Positions 1 through 6,933 of a DNA stretch of 64,000 nt are shown in pieces; the stretch's first letter is position 1, and each line of letters begins with the position of its first letter. The position numbers and the translations under genes are program-made. This DNA comes from Ignavibacteriales bacterium. GTDB taxonomy: Bacteria; Bacteroidota; Ignavibacteria; Tepidaquicellales; Tepidaquicellaceae. Below the pieces are notes generated by a model. The model was not told the DNA's origin and made no database searches. It was given only the letters and a program-made list of their open reading frames with translations. Location: NCBI GenBank assembly GCA_020635255.1, contig JACKAC010000003.1, positions 134,269-198,268 of the forward strand. The letters run 5' to 3'.

Positions 1-174
1 GTTAGCCTTGGCGGATTGACAGAGGACAACGTAATCATTTATTTCGATTCCAAGCTTGACAAAGACAGGGTTTTCGGAGGGATAAATATCGACGCGCTTC
101 TATCCCACGGCTTTTTGCATAAATATTCCTGGACGATAGACTTCGATAACTTCCGGTATATCTTTACAAAGTAA
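1..174 (+). CDS. C-terminal fragment, aspartyl-protease-like protein (partial)
   Basis: The open frame runs from the first base to a TAA at 172-174, giving the last 57 residues of a protein whose start lies outside the window. The tail holds a Gly-Gly-Ile-Asn segment, then a 'SHGFLHKYSWTIDF' stretch and a final aromatic strand. This pattern resembles the end of retropepsin-like aspartyl proteases, where a hydrophobic 'G.DFL..Y...IDY' strand closes the fold. The catalytic Asp is not in the window, so the family call is inference. The next gene is on the other strand and converges on it, 29 bases away. Confidence 0.5.
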   Translation, partial: VSLGGLTEDNVIIYFDSKLDKDRVFGGINIDALLSHGFLHKYSWTIDFDNFRYIFTK

Positions 175-203
175 ACTTTACAAATAGTTCTACTGGACCT
201 GGT

Positions 204-707
204 CTAATAATGTCCTCTTATCTCGTTCACAGCTTCTGCCAATTCGTTATCCAGAACCTGCGCTAAAGATACAGCGGTGTTAGCGTTCTTCATAAACTCT
301 TCATACCATTTCCCGCTGCCGTCATAGCTTGCAACCTCATCTTGATGCGAAGTAGCCCATCTTTCGAATCCCTGAATGTATTTACTGATCACGTCAGCGG
401 TCGTACCAAAATTTGGATTGTTGTTTTCTATCGCCTGCGCTGTGTTAGAATTCTTATCGACTACTTTGAGATCGGCGGCTATATCGGTTATTGTCTGGTT
501 GAAAGAATTAATGATGGCAATGTCCTCGCCAAAGAACTCCTTGCCGTATGCGCTGTTATCGGTTGCTACCGAGAAAACGGCATTGATACGGAGTGTCTGA
601 TTGCGCGCTCCGGCTAGCTCTTCCTCAAATGAGCCGACCGACTGAGCAAAGCCGTTATTTATCAAAACGGCAGTAAGTAAAATGAAAAGCAGTGATAACT
701 TTTTCAT
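204..707 (-). CDS. Secreted hypothetical protein, 167 aa
   Basis: The protein opens with a clear Sec signal peptide (two Lys, a hydrophobic stretch, then 'NNGFAQ' as probable cleavage site near residue 22), so the mature chain should be periplasmic or outer-membrane associated. The mature part is short, mostly helical in character, and shows no motif I recognise: no Cys pairs, no repeats and no metal-ligand cluster. It lies 25 bases downstream of the F420-reductase-like gene on the same strand and may be co-transcribed with it, although that gene is cytoplasmic and no functional link is apparent. Gene reality is well supported by the signal peptide and length; function is unknown. Confidence 0.75.
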   Translation of the reverse strand: MKKLSLLFILLTAVLINNGFAQSVGSFEEELAGARNQTLRINAVFSVATDNSAYGKEFFGEDIAIINSFNQTITDIAADLKVVDKNSNTAQAIENNNPNFGTTADVISKYIQGFERWATSHQDEVASYDGSGKWYEEFMKNANTAVSLAQVLDNELAEAVNEIRGHY

Positions 708-732
708 GATATAAAATTTATTTTATAAAATA

Positions 733-1344
733 TTATCTCTTCAAAACTTTGAACGCAATGTCCCTGCCCACCTTTTGGAAGATCGCAAGATTAATCCATG
801 CGTATGCCAGCTGTTCAAGCAGATCGAATTTATCATCTCCCCCAAAATCGTAACAGTCTTCGTAGCCGAGGTCTTCCGCCAGTTTCTTTGCAGTCTCTTT
901 CCCTTTTGCACTACTGCCCGCAACGAACATATCGGCTTTGATGCCGTTGTAATCAGGATCCTTCATTCCTTCATAGCCGATCGTATTAAAACACTTCACT
1001 ACATCTTTGCTGTCTGTCCATGCTTTCAGCGCTTCACCTGTATTATCATAGGGTGTTGCTTTCGATGAGAATGAATTCATTGCATCTATTATCACTTTCG
1101 AGCTTACGTCTCCCATTTGCCTGCAAACCTCTTCCACTGCGCTGGGCGGGAGAGCCATCAATATCACGTCGGCATTTTGCGCCGCCTCGTTTATCGAGTG
1201 AAGTGATATCCTGTCAGCTACCAGATCCTTATATTTTTCATCTTCCGGGTTTCGTACACCGAGCAGTATTTCATGCCCGGCTTTTGCCCATCCGTTAGCA
1301 AGGGCAGAACCGACATTGCCGGCTCCTATAACAGCAATTTTCAT
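733..1344 (-). CDS. NADPH-dependent F420 reductase-like oxidoreductase
   Basis: A 203-residue cytoplasmic protein starting with a classic dinucleotide-binding Rossmann motif (GAGNVGSAL, residues 7-15) and a 'GVRNPED' stretch after the second strand, where NADP-specific members carry a basic residue. 'VILMALPP' and 'KVIIDAMN' follow the order seen in the NADP-oxidoreductase/F420-dependent family (PF03807), and 'KCFNTIGYE' matches the conserved 'KAFNTIG' segment. Many bacterial members do not use F420 and act on unknown substrates; no F420 biosynthesis gene is visible here. Length is normal for the single-domain members. It is read divergently from the secreted gene at 1423 and probably shares a transcript with the 167-aa gene downstream. 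Confidence 0.85.
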   Translation of the reverse strand: MKIAVIGAGNVGSALANGWAKAGHEILLGVRNPEDEKYKDLVADRISLHSINEAAQNADVILMALPPSAVEEVCRQMGDVSSKVIIDAMNSFSSKATPYDNTGEALKAWTDSKDVVKCFNTIGYEGMKDPDYNGIKADMFVAGSSAKGKETAKKLAEDLGYEDCYDFGGDDKFDLLEQLAYAWINLAIFQKVGRDIAFKVLKR

Positions 1345-1422
1345 TTATTTACAATTTATTTATATAGATAGATATAAACCCGTACACTTATTTCCGCATC
1401 TCATTAATAAAAATAGCGTATC

Positions 1423-1779
1423 ATGAGTACCCTCATAAAGCTAACCATTTTACAACTATTATTAATGGTATTAATATATGGAGATTCCTACTCGCAGGAA
1501 AGCCATGGATACGTTGATATCCGCGAACTAAAGAACAGGCTCCTTACCGAGCTTAATGCCGACGGTTATATCAATGACGGGAAATACAACTTAACTTATA
1601 ATTTCTCCGAAGACAAACTCCTGATCAACGGCGCCGAAGTGGATAAGAACGTTAAGCACAGGTATAAGGATATCATACTGGATTTTTACCAGCGTGATAC
1701 CAATGGGATCTTCATCATGGCTAAACCGTACAAAGACGGTAAAATAAAAGGCGAGATAATAGGCATCAAGCTCGATTGA
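1423..1779 (+). CDS. Secreted hypothetical protein, 118 aa
   Basis: A small protein with an N-terminal signal peptide (hydrophobic residues 5-22, probable cleavage after 'DSYSQ'). The mature part of about 90 residues contains 'DGKYNLTYNFSEDKLLINGAEVD', a pattern of alternating strands found in many small periplasmic proteins of this phylum that predict as a single beta-rich domain. No catalytic or metal-binding motif is seen. Its stop codon is separated by one base from the stop of the convergent DinB-like gene, so the two transcripts must run into each other or share a terminator inside coding sequence. Function unknown. Confidence 0.7.
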   Translation: MSTLIKLTILQLLLMVLIYGDSYSQESHGYVDIRELKNRLLTELNADGYINDGKYNLTYNFSEDKLLINGAEVDKNVKHRYKDIILDFYQRDTNGIFIMAKPYKDGKIKGEIIGIKLD

Positions 1780-1780
1780 A

Positions 1781-2284
1781 TCACCACTCACCCGCGTACT
1801 GCAATGACTGCTCACCCGTTATTTCATTGAGGTACAAATAATTCATCCGGTTTATCTGGCGGATGTGCAGGCAATCGTGCGCCAGCCAGTTTACCAGGAA
1901 CCCGTACGCCGTCATCTCGAACTGCGGATTCGTCCACTTGCTTTCCCAGTTTACATCTTTTAGCGACCTTAGCCAAACGACCGAGCGCTCTCTCTCTAGG
2001 AGGAAGTTAGCCACGCTCTGTACATAATCCCTCTCCGCGTATTTTTTTGATTTGACCCATCCCTGCGGATCGATGGGCGGCGCTTCACGGTTTTCGAGCG
2101 AAGCCTTTACGCGCTCACGAAAGTCGAACTGCTCCTCGTCATATAGATGATTAACTATTTCGATCATCGACCACTTATCCGGGGCGGGGCGCCAATGGAT
2201 CTGATCTCCTGTAATTCCCGTCAAAATTTCGCGAAAAACGCCGTCATTGTGTGTCAGCCGGTCTATTATGAATTTGGTGTCCAT
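1781..2284 (-). CDS. DinB-fold protein (DinB_2-like), putative metal-dependent enzyme
   Basis: A 167-residue four-helix-bundle protein of the DinB/YfiT superfamily. The three expected metal ligands are present: His46 in 'VNHLYDEEQ' and His136/His140 in 'LAHDCLHIRQ'. The N-terminal 'WRPAPDKWSMIEIVNHL' matches the usual 'KWS..E...H' signature. Members include thiol transferases dependent on bacillithiol or mycothiol and many of unknown substrate, so only the fold and metal site are supported here. The C-terminal domain of the protein at 44706-46079 aligns with this one over most of its length but lacks all three His. It is divergent from the gene at 2347, across a short region with a perfect inverted repeat. 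Confidence 0.85.
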   Translation of the reverse strand: MDTKFIIDRLTHNDGVFREILTGITGDQIHWRPAPDKWSMIEIVNHLYDEEQFDFRERVKASLENREAPPIDPQGWVKSKKYAERDYVQSVANFLLERERSVVWLRSLKDVNWESKWTNPQFEMTAYGFLVNWLAHDCLHIRQINRMNYLYLNEITGEQSLQYAGEW

Positions 2285-2314
2285 TACTCTAATAAATATT
2301 GATTTATATTGGGC

Positions 2315-2344
2315 TAAGTATTAACTTAATATAGTTAATACTTA
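2315..2344. promoter_or_regulatory. Perfect 11-bp inverted repeat in a divergent intergenic region
   Basis: TAAGTATTAAC at 2315-2325 is mirrored exactly by GTTAATACTTA at 2334-2344 with an 8-base spacer, ending two bases before the ATG at 2347. It lies in the 62-base gap between two divergent genes, so it could be an operator for one or both. No run of T follows, which argues against a terminator. In RNA it would form a hairpin directly before the start codon. No DNA-binding protein is encoded beside it. Confidence 0.5.
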
Positions 2345-2346
2345 CT

Positions 2347-3207
2347 ATGCTTACAAGAATTTTAATATTGATGCTTCTGATAAATATTAACGGGTTTTCA
2401 CAGAAAAAAATCCCGGTTAAGATAACTCGCTCTTTCAATTCTCTAGAAGCTAACGGAATAGTGTTTATAAATGTAAAATTATTTAATGGAGGAAAGGAAT
2501 TAATTAATAAAGACTTTGATGCGCTAAATGATAGTTCTTTAATTTCAATGTATGATACGATTACAATTAATAGTAATTCCAAATTACTCTGTGAAATAAC
2601 ATATGCTAACTCACCTCTAACAGACAGGGATAAGATAATTTACAAAAACGATTCCCTTGAATTTAATCTGAATGGAAATGAATTAAGATTATCGTTGTAT
2701 TTTCTATTTGGTATAGAAGATGAATTATATAGAACTATGACAGGAATGACTGTAAGCACACTTTATGACGGAAACGATCTTGCAAAATTGATTTTTAATT
2801 CAAAACCGCTTTATCCCAGTAAGTATCTAAGCTTTAATATAATAAATACTTCACAGCAAGAAATATATGGAAACGGATCTTTCGGGAAGCATTTTTGGTC
2901 GAATATTTTTGTATATAAAAATGGTGAATGGGTAGAACCTAAAATGTTTATTGCAATGTGTGGAAATATAGGGTATGAGCCACCATTGAAACCGGGAGAT
3001 ACCACTAATGCTGATGTCCAGGGACTAATTATTACTTCTGATGGTATTCCGATCACACGTTATAATCATCCAGATGATCATCCTAATAAATATAGAGTAA
3101 TCTCAACATTCTCAACCGAGCCAAAAGGTATTCCAATCGAGGATTCTCCTGTGTTTAAATGCATGTATACTTTTTATCAATCATCTTTAGAATTTGAGAT
3201 CAAATAA
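2347..3207 (+). CDS. Secreted hypothetical protein with possible Ig-like domain, 286 aa
   Basis: Signal peptide at residues 1-18 (hydrophobic core, cleavage near 'NGFSQ'), then an Asn/Ser/Ile-rich mature chain. The C-terminal 120 residues show 'SFNIINTSQQEIYGNGSF', 'VYKNGEWVEP', a lone Cys-Gly pair, 'LKPGDTT' and a final 'KYRVIS'. That order resembles bacterial Ig-like domains in which a weakly conserved strand set surrounds 'L.PG......Y.L'; this is inference from pattern only. The gene is clearly more AT-rich than mscL and the AlkD-like gene after it, with many AAT/ATA codons, hinting at different origin. Its stop abuts the stop of the convergent mscL gene with no gap. Confidence 0.7.
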   Translation: MLTRILILMLLININGFSQKKIPVKITRSFNSLEANGIVFINVKLFNGGKELINKDFDALNDSSLISMYDTITINSNSKLLCEITYANSPLTDRDKIIYKNDSLEFNLNGNELRLSLYFLFGIEDELYRTMTGMTVSTLYDGNDLAKLIFNSKPLYPSKYLSFNIINTSQQEIYGNGSFGKHFWSNIFVYKNGEWVEPKMFIAMCGNIGYEPPLKPGDTTNADVQGLIITSDGIPITRYNHPDDHPNKYRVISTFSTEPKGIPIEDSPVFKCMYTFYQSSLEFEIK

Positions 3208-3636
3208 TCACTTCGCTTTCAGTGCATCCCTAATTTCCGTCAGCAGTTTTACTTCTTCCGTCGGCTCAGCCGGGGCTTCCTCTTTTTCTTCTTCCTGTCT
3301 TCGCAGGTTATTCATCCCTTTCACCATCATAAAGAGTACAACAACTATCAGGAAGAAACTTATCAGCGCATTAAAGAACAACCCGTAATTCAGTGTAACC
3401 GCGCCGGCGGTTTTCGCTTCTGCTACGGTAAGATACGGTCCCGGAGTCGCGCCTTCTTTTAATACCATGAAGAGTGATGAGAAGTCCAGCCCTCCCAGCA
3501 TCAGTCCTATCGGAGGCATGATAACATCATTCACGAGTGAAGTGACAATCGCGCCGAACGCTGCGCCGATCATTATACCCACCGCCATGTCCACCATGTT
3601 TCCCTTGACCGCAAATTCCTTAAATTCTTTCAGCAT
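3208..3636 (-). CDS. mscL: Large-conductance mechanosensitive channel MscL
   Basis: A 142-residue inner-membrane channel that opens under membrane tension to release solutes during hypo-osmotic shock. The N-terminal amphipathic segment 'FKEFAVKGNMVDMAVGIMIG' leads into TM1 with the conserved 'GxAFGxIV' pore-lining pattern and 'LVNDVIMPPIG', then a short periplasmic loop, TM2 ('FFNALISFFLIVVVLFMMV') and a charged cytoplasmic helix rich in Glu. The periplasmic loop carries 'SSLFMVLKEG', as is usual. The protein forms a homopentamer in known members. The gene stands alone, convergent with the upstream secreted gene and divergent from the AlkD-like operon. Confidence 0.97.
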   Translation of the reverse strand: MLKEFKEFAVKGNMVDMAVGIMIGAAFGAIVTSLVNDVIMPPIGLMLGGLDFSSLFMVLKEGATPGPYLTVAEAKTAGAVTLNYGLFFNALISFFLIVVVLFMMVKGMNNLRRQEEEKEEAPAEPTEEVKLLTEIRDALKAK

Positions 3637-3707
3637 ATATTTTATTTTAATTATCGTTTAATTTGTCTTATGTATAAAAATAAAATATTTTAAGCAAATA
3701 AGGAAAT

Positions 3708-4373
3708 ATGCACCCGTATATAAAGCCACTGGAAAAACTATTTAAGTCGAAAGCCGACCCGGAGAGGGCTGAGAAGATGAGCCAGTACATGCGCAACCAG
3801 TTCAAATACTGGGGTATAATGAGCCCGGTGAGAAAAGAACTGGAACGGGAGTTTATCGGTGAATATGGATTACCGGAGGCAAAGGACCTGAAGAAAATTT
3901 CAAAAGACCTCTGGACACTTCCGCAAAGAGAATACCAGTACACAGCGCTTTTGCTATTGTCACGGACAAAGCGGCGCTGGAATGACGACATGATCCCGCT
4001 CTTCGAGTACCTTATCAAAACAAAATCGTGGTGGGATACTGTCGATGGAGTGGCGCCTTCGCTCGCAGGATATTACTTCAGAAAATTCGGCGGTACAAAG
4101 GAAGTAACGGGAAGATGGATAGAGTCGGACAATTTCTGGTTCAGACGCGCGGCGATAATATTCCAGCTTAAATACAGGCATAATACAGACGAGAAGTTAT
4201 TATATTCATATATTAAAAAATGCAATCATGAAGATGAATTCTTCATCCGCAAAGCCATCGGCTGGTCACTGAGAGAGTATGCTAAGTGGAACCCGCAATC
4301 GGTAAAAAAGTTCGTCGCAAGCACCAAACTAAAACCTTTGAGCGTGAGGGAGGCATTGAAGCACATAGGTTAA
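3708..4373 (+). CDS. DNA alkylation repair protein, AlkD-like HEAT-repeat glycosylase
   Basis: A 221-residue protein of the AlkD/DNA-alkylation-repair family (PF08713), which removes 3-methyl- and 7-methylpurines without base flipping. Residues matching the active cleft are in place: Trp109 and Asp113 in 'SWWDTVDG', Arg147 in 'FWFRRAAI', and Trp186/Arg189 in 'RKAIGWSLREYAK', close to the numbering of the Bacillus cereus enzyme. The chain is built of helical HEAT-like repeats and has the normal length. It begins a tight operon: the next gene starts one base after its stop. The ATG at 3708 is chosen because 'MHPYIKPLEKLF' is the typical N-terminus. Confidence 0.9.
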   Translation: MHPYIKPLEKLFKSKADPERAEKMSQYMRNQFKYWGIMSPVRKELEREFIGEYGLPEAKDLKKISKDLWTLPQREYQYTALLLLSRTKRRWNDDMIPLFEYLIKTKSWWDTVDGVAPSLAGYYFRKFGGTKEVTGRWIESDNFWFRRAAIIFQLKYRHNTDEKLLYSYIKKCNHEDEFFIRKAIGWSLREYAKWNPQSVKKFVASTKLKPLSVREALKHIG

Positions 4374-4374
4374 A

Positions 4375-4890
4375 ATGAAGAAGATAGTCATAATCGGCAA
4401 TGGAGGAACAGGGAAGTCCACGCTCGCGACACATCTTGGAAAAAAACTCGGCATTGAACCTACGCACCTGGATAAGCTTGCCTGGAAGCCGGGTTTCGAG
4501 CACGTGTCTCTTGATGAATTCAGGGTTAAACTGAACGAAGTACTGCAACGCGATTCGTTTATTGTAGATGGCTGGTCGTATCATACTACATTGAAAAACA
4601 GGTTCGACGCGTCAGACACTATTATCTTTCTCGATTACCCTGTATGGTTTTGTTATACCTTCGCTGTGAAAAGACAGATTCAGTACGCGTTCAAACAAAA
4701 CCCATACTACCCGGATAATTCCAGAGTTCTCCCTATGACCGGGTATATTTTCAAAGCAATGTGGCGTGTGTACAAGCAGTATCTTCCTGACGCAAGAGGG
4801 ATGCTCGAAGAATACAAAGATAAGAAACTGGTCCTTCGTTTCACTTCACGAAAAGAACTCAAACGATATTTAAAAAATCAAAATCTATAG
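4375..4890 (+). CDS. P-loop kinase-like protein (FlaR / DNA topology modulation family)
   Basis: A 171-residue AAA/adenylate-kinase-like NTPase. The Walker A motif is GNGGTGKST (residues 8-16), followed by 'THLDKLAWKPGF' and 'FIVDGWSYHTT'. These match the 'LD...W.PG....R' pattern of small P-loop proteins usually annotated as topology modulation protein FlaR or adenylate-kinase-related; the biochemical substrate is generally unproven. Aromatic-rich segments later in the chain ('WFCYTFAVKRQIQYAF') probably form the lid. Start codon is one base after the stop of the AlkD-like gene and the next gene begins 4 bases after its own stop, so translational coupling is likely. Confidence 0.8.
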   Translation: MKKIVIIGNGGTGKSTLATHLGKKLGIEPTHLDKLAWKPGFEHVSLDEFRVKLNEVLQRDSFIVDGWSYHTTLKNRFDASDTIIFLDYPVWFCYTFAVKRQIQYAFKQNPYYPDNSRVLPMTGYIFKAMWRVYKQYLPDARGMLEEYKDKKLVLRFTSRKELKRYLKNQNL

Positions 4891-4894
4891 GGTT

Positions 4895-5440
4895 ATGGAT
4901 AATAATATTCCTTTACTCGAACCTATCGAAAAACCGGACAGCTGGATAATGAAAGCCGCATATGCCGCATCAAAGAAAATGTTTGGTAAGGTCATAACAC
5001 CAATGGCAGTTACATACGCGAGAATGCCGGATGCATTACATTTCTCGAGAAAGCTCCAGGATGTAGAGGGGAAGCTCTCTATTGGAAGCGAGTTGTCTCT
5101 GCTTGTAAAAACATTAACAGCGTATATAAATAAATGCGACTTCTGCGTGGACATCGCGAAATACTTCGCCGAGAAAAAAAGCATTTCTACTGATAGATTC
5201 GACAGGATAATGAATTATAAAACCGATGGAGATTTTAACGACAGGGAAAAATCCGCGCTCTCATATGCGGAGGAAGTTTCCGTAAACGGTCATGTAAGCA
5301 AGGAAACGTTCGATGAATTAAAGAAACATTTTAACGAACGGGAGATCGTAGAGATAGCATGGATGGTCGCCGCTGAAACATACTATAATACAATTAACCA
5401 TGCGTTAAACATCGGCAATGATAACCTCTCCGAGAAATGA
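4895..5440 (+). CDS. Carboxymuconolactone decarboxylase / AhpD-like family protein
   Basis: A 181-residue all-helical protein with the redox-type motif Cys-Asp-Phe-Cys in 'NKCDFCVDIAKYF' (near residues 81-84), the place where AhpD-like alkylhydroperoxidases carry their catalytic CxxC. The C-terminal 'EIVEIAWMVAAETYYNTINHALNIGND' matches the conserved second half of carboxymuconolactone decarboxylase-family proteins (PF02627). The usual His two residues after the second Cys is not obvious (Asp-Ile instead), so peroxidase activity is uncertain. It is the third gene of the operon starting at 3708, which combines DNA-alkylation repair, a P-loop protein and this redox protein; a stress-related role is inference. 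Confidence 0.85.
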   Translation: MDNNIPLLEPIEKPDSWIMKAAYAASKKMFGKVITPMAVTYARMPDALHFSRKLQDVEGKLSIGSELSLLVKTLTAYINKCDFCVDIAKYFAEKKSISTDRFDRIMNYKTDGDFNDREKSALSYAEEVSVNGHVSKETFDELKKHFNEREIVEIAWMVAAETYYNTINHALNIGNDNLSEK

Positions 5441-5528
5441 TGCAACAAATGACATAAATTGCTGATGAAATTATCACTATGTATGCGTATTTTTAGATAA
5501 TCTAATTCCATAAGAAAATCCTAACAAA

Positions 5529-6269
5529 ATGAAGACACGGTTAATCGTTGTATTATTCCTGTCGCTCGCTATTCTGGCTGGGTGCGGTAAAAAGGAGGAA
5601 AAGACCGAGGCGACCGAGCAAACCGCGGGCACTACTTCTTCTCAAGACCTTACAGGGACCTTAAAACTTTCCAAAACTGAGTACAATCCGTCCGATGAAA
5701 TTAAGGTTACTTTTACTGCTGACGGAGACCTTTCTAATAATGCCTGGGTCGGTCTTATACCGTCCAATATTCCTCACGGTGATGAAGGTGTTAACGACGC
5801 AAATGATATGTCTTACAAATATGTCACCGAAAAAGGCGGCGAGATGACGTTCAATGCTCCGCTAAAGCCCGGTAAGTATGACCTGAGAATGAACTCAGGA
5901 GATAAAGATGGCAGTAAAGAAGTTGCTTCCGTTACATTTACAGTTGTTGCTAATTCAGGGGATACCGTGGTCTCACTGTCCCTAGATAAGGGATCTTACA
6001 AACCCGGTGAAGAGATCAAACTTGATTTCAGAGCCCTTCCCGACTTCGATGCAAATGCTTGGATAGGTATAATTCCATCTGATATCGAGCATGGAAGCGA
6101 AGCTGAAAACGATGCTCATGACATTGCGTATCAATATATCAGCAGTAAGACAAAAGGAACTATGACATTTAAGGCTCCTGAAAAGCCCGGGAAATACGAT
6201 TTCAGGATGATGAACTCGGATAATTCCGATGCAAAAGAAATGAAGTATGTTTCGTTCACAGTAAAATAA
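5529..6269 (+). CDS. Lipoprotein with two tandem copies of a beta-rich domain
   Basis: The N-terminus is a lipoprotein signal with lipobox Leu-Ala-Gly-Cys (Cys19), followed by a Thr/Glu linker and two homologous domains of about 100 residues each (roughly 43-140 and 148-246). Each domain repeats 'L.K..Y.P..EI...F.A', then 'NAW(V/I)G(L/I)IPS(N/D)I.HG', a 'ND..D..Y.Y' segment, 'G.MTF.AP.KPGKYD.RM' and a final 'VTFTV'. The pattern resembles small beta-sandwich domains annotated in many secreted bacterial proteins, but I cannot name the family. The Asp/Glu clusters suggest metal or carbohydrate contact; this is inference. The gene is monocistronic, with a strong terminator at 6293-6325. Confidence 0.8.
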   Translation: MKTRLIVVLFLSLAILAGCGKKEEKTEATEQTAGTTSSQDLTGTLKLSKTEYNPSDEIKVTFTADGDLSNNAWVGLIPSNIPHGDEGVNDANDMSYKYVTEKGGEMTFNAPLKPGKYDLRMNSGDKDGSKEVASVTFTVVANSGDTVVSLSLDKGSYKPGEEIKLDFRALPDFDANAWIGIIPSDIEHGSEAENDAHDIAYQYISSKTKGTMTFKAPEKPGKYDFRMMNSDNSDAKEMKYVSFTVK

Positions 6270-6292
6270 AAACGACAAGTATTAATAACATG

Positions 6293-6325
6293 ATCCCTTC
6301 CGCAGATTTGCGGGAGGGATTTTTT
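6293..6325 (+). terminator. Rho-independent terminator of the lipoprotein gene
   Basis: An 11-bp stem (6293-6303 with 6310-6320, one G-U pair) with a six-base loop is followed by TTTTTATTT. It sits 24 bases after the lipoprotein stop. Confidence 0.85.
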
Positions 6326-6429
6326 ATTTATATTTTCAAAGCCCCTTATCTTATTGAAATAACGGAAAAAAAACCGTAATTTTTTAAATCTTCATAAACA
6401 TCATTCTCTAACTAATACTCACCTGCCTG

Positions 6430-6933
6430 ATGGAAAAAACTATTACAAGAAGAAAGTTTATCGCTTATTGCGGTATGAGCGCGGCAGCATTGGCGGCTTA
6501 TACCACGCTTCCAAGCATCTTTACGGGATGTTCGAGCGGCTTCTCTCAAGATAAGTTCATTCAGTTGTCTGCATTTTTGACAGGATTTGATCAAGCCTCC
6601 GGTGTGTTTGACGAAAAATATGCGGAGATATACCTGAAAAGCCTGGAAAAATACCCGCCGTCAAAAACGACTATGCAGGAGCTCTTCGATACGCTCGGTG
6701 TGGACACGGTTGGGAATGTAAATGTACAGCTAACGGACGATCAGCAAAAGCTTGCAAACGAAATTATCACATGCTGGTACACGGGGAATTATACTGCTGA
6801 CAACGATGAACTGAAATCTGCGACTTATGAGGACATGCTTGCATGGAAAGCAACAGGGTATGTAACACCTAATGCGCAATGTCATGGAGTAACAGGATTC
6901 TGGGCGACCGCGCCGGAAGGAGTATCGGCATGA
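6430..6933 (+). CDS. Small Tat-exported subunit of an FAD-dependent sugar/alcohol dehydrogenase
   Basis: A 167-residue protein with a twin-arginine signal 'TRRKFIAYCGMSAAAL' (Arg7-Arg8) and a possible lipid-attachment Cys after 'SIFTG'. It has the size and position of the small subunit of membrane-bound FAD sorbitol/gluconate/fructose dehydrogenases (FAD-SLDH family, PF12318), needed for Tat export of the large subunit. Its stop overlaps the start of the GMC oxidoreductase by four bases (ATGA), implying coupled, stoichiometric synthesis. 'QCHGVTGFWATAPEG' at the C-terminus is typical. No cytochrome c subunit follows, so the electron acceptor is unclear. Confidence 0.85.
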   Translation: MEKTITRRKFIAYCGMSAAALAAYTTLPSIFTGCSSGFSQDKFIQLSAFLTGFDQASGVFDEKYAEIYLKSLEKYPPSKTTMQELFDTLGVDTVGNVNVQLTDDQQKLANEIITCWYTGNYTADNDELKSATYEDMLAWKATGYVTPNAQCHGVTGFWATAPEGVSA

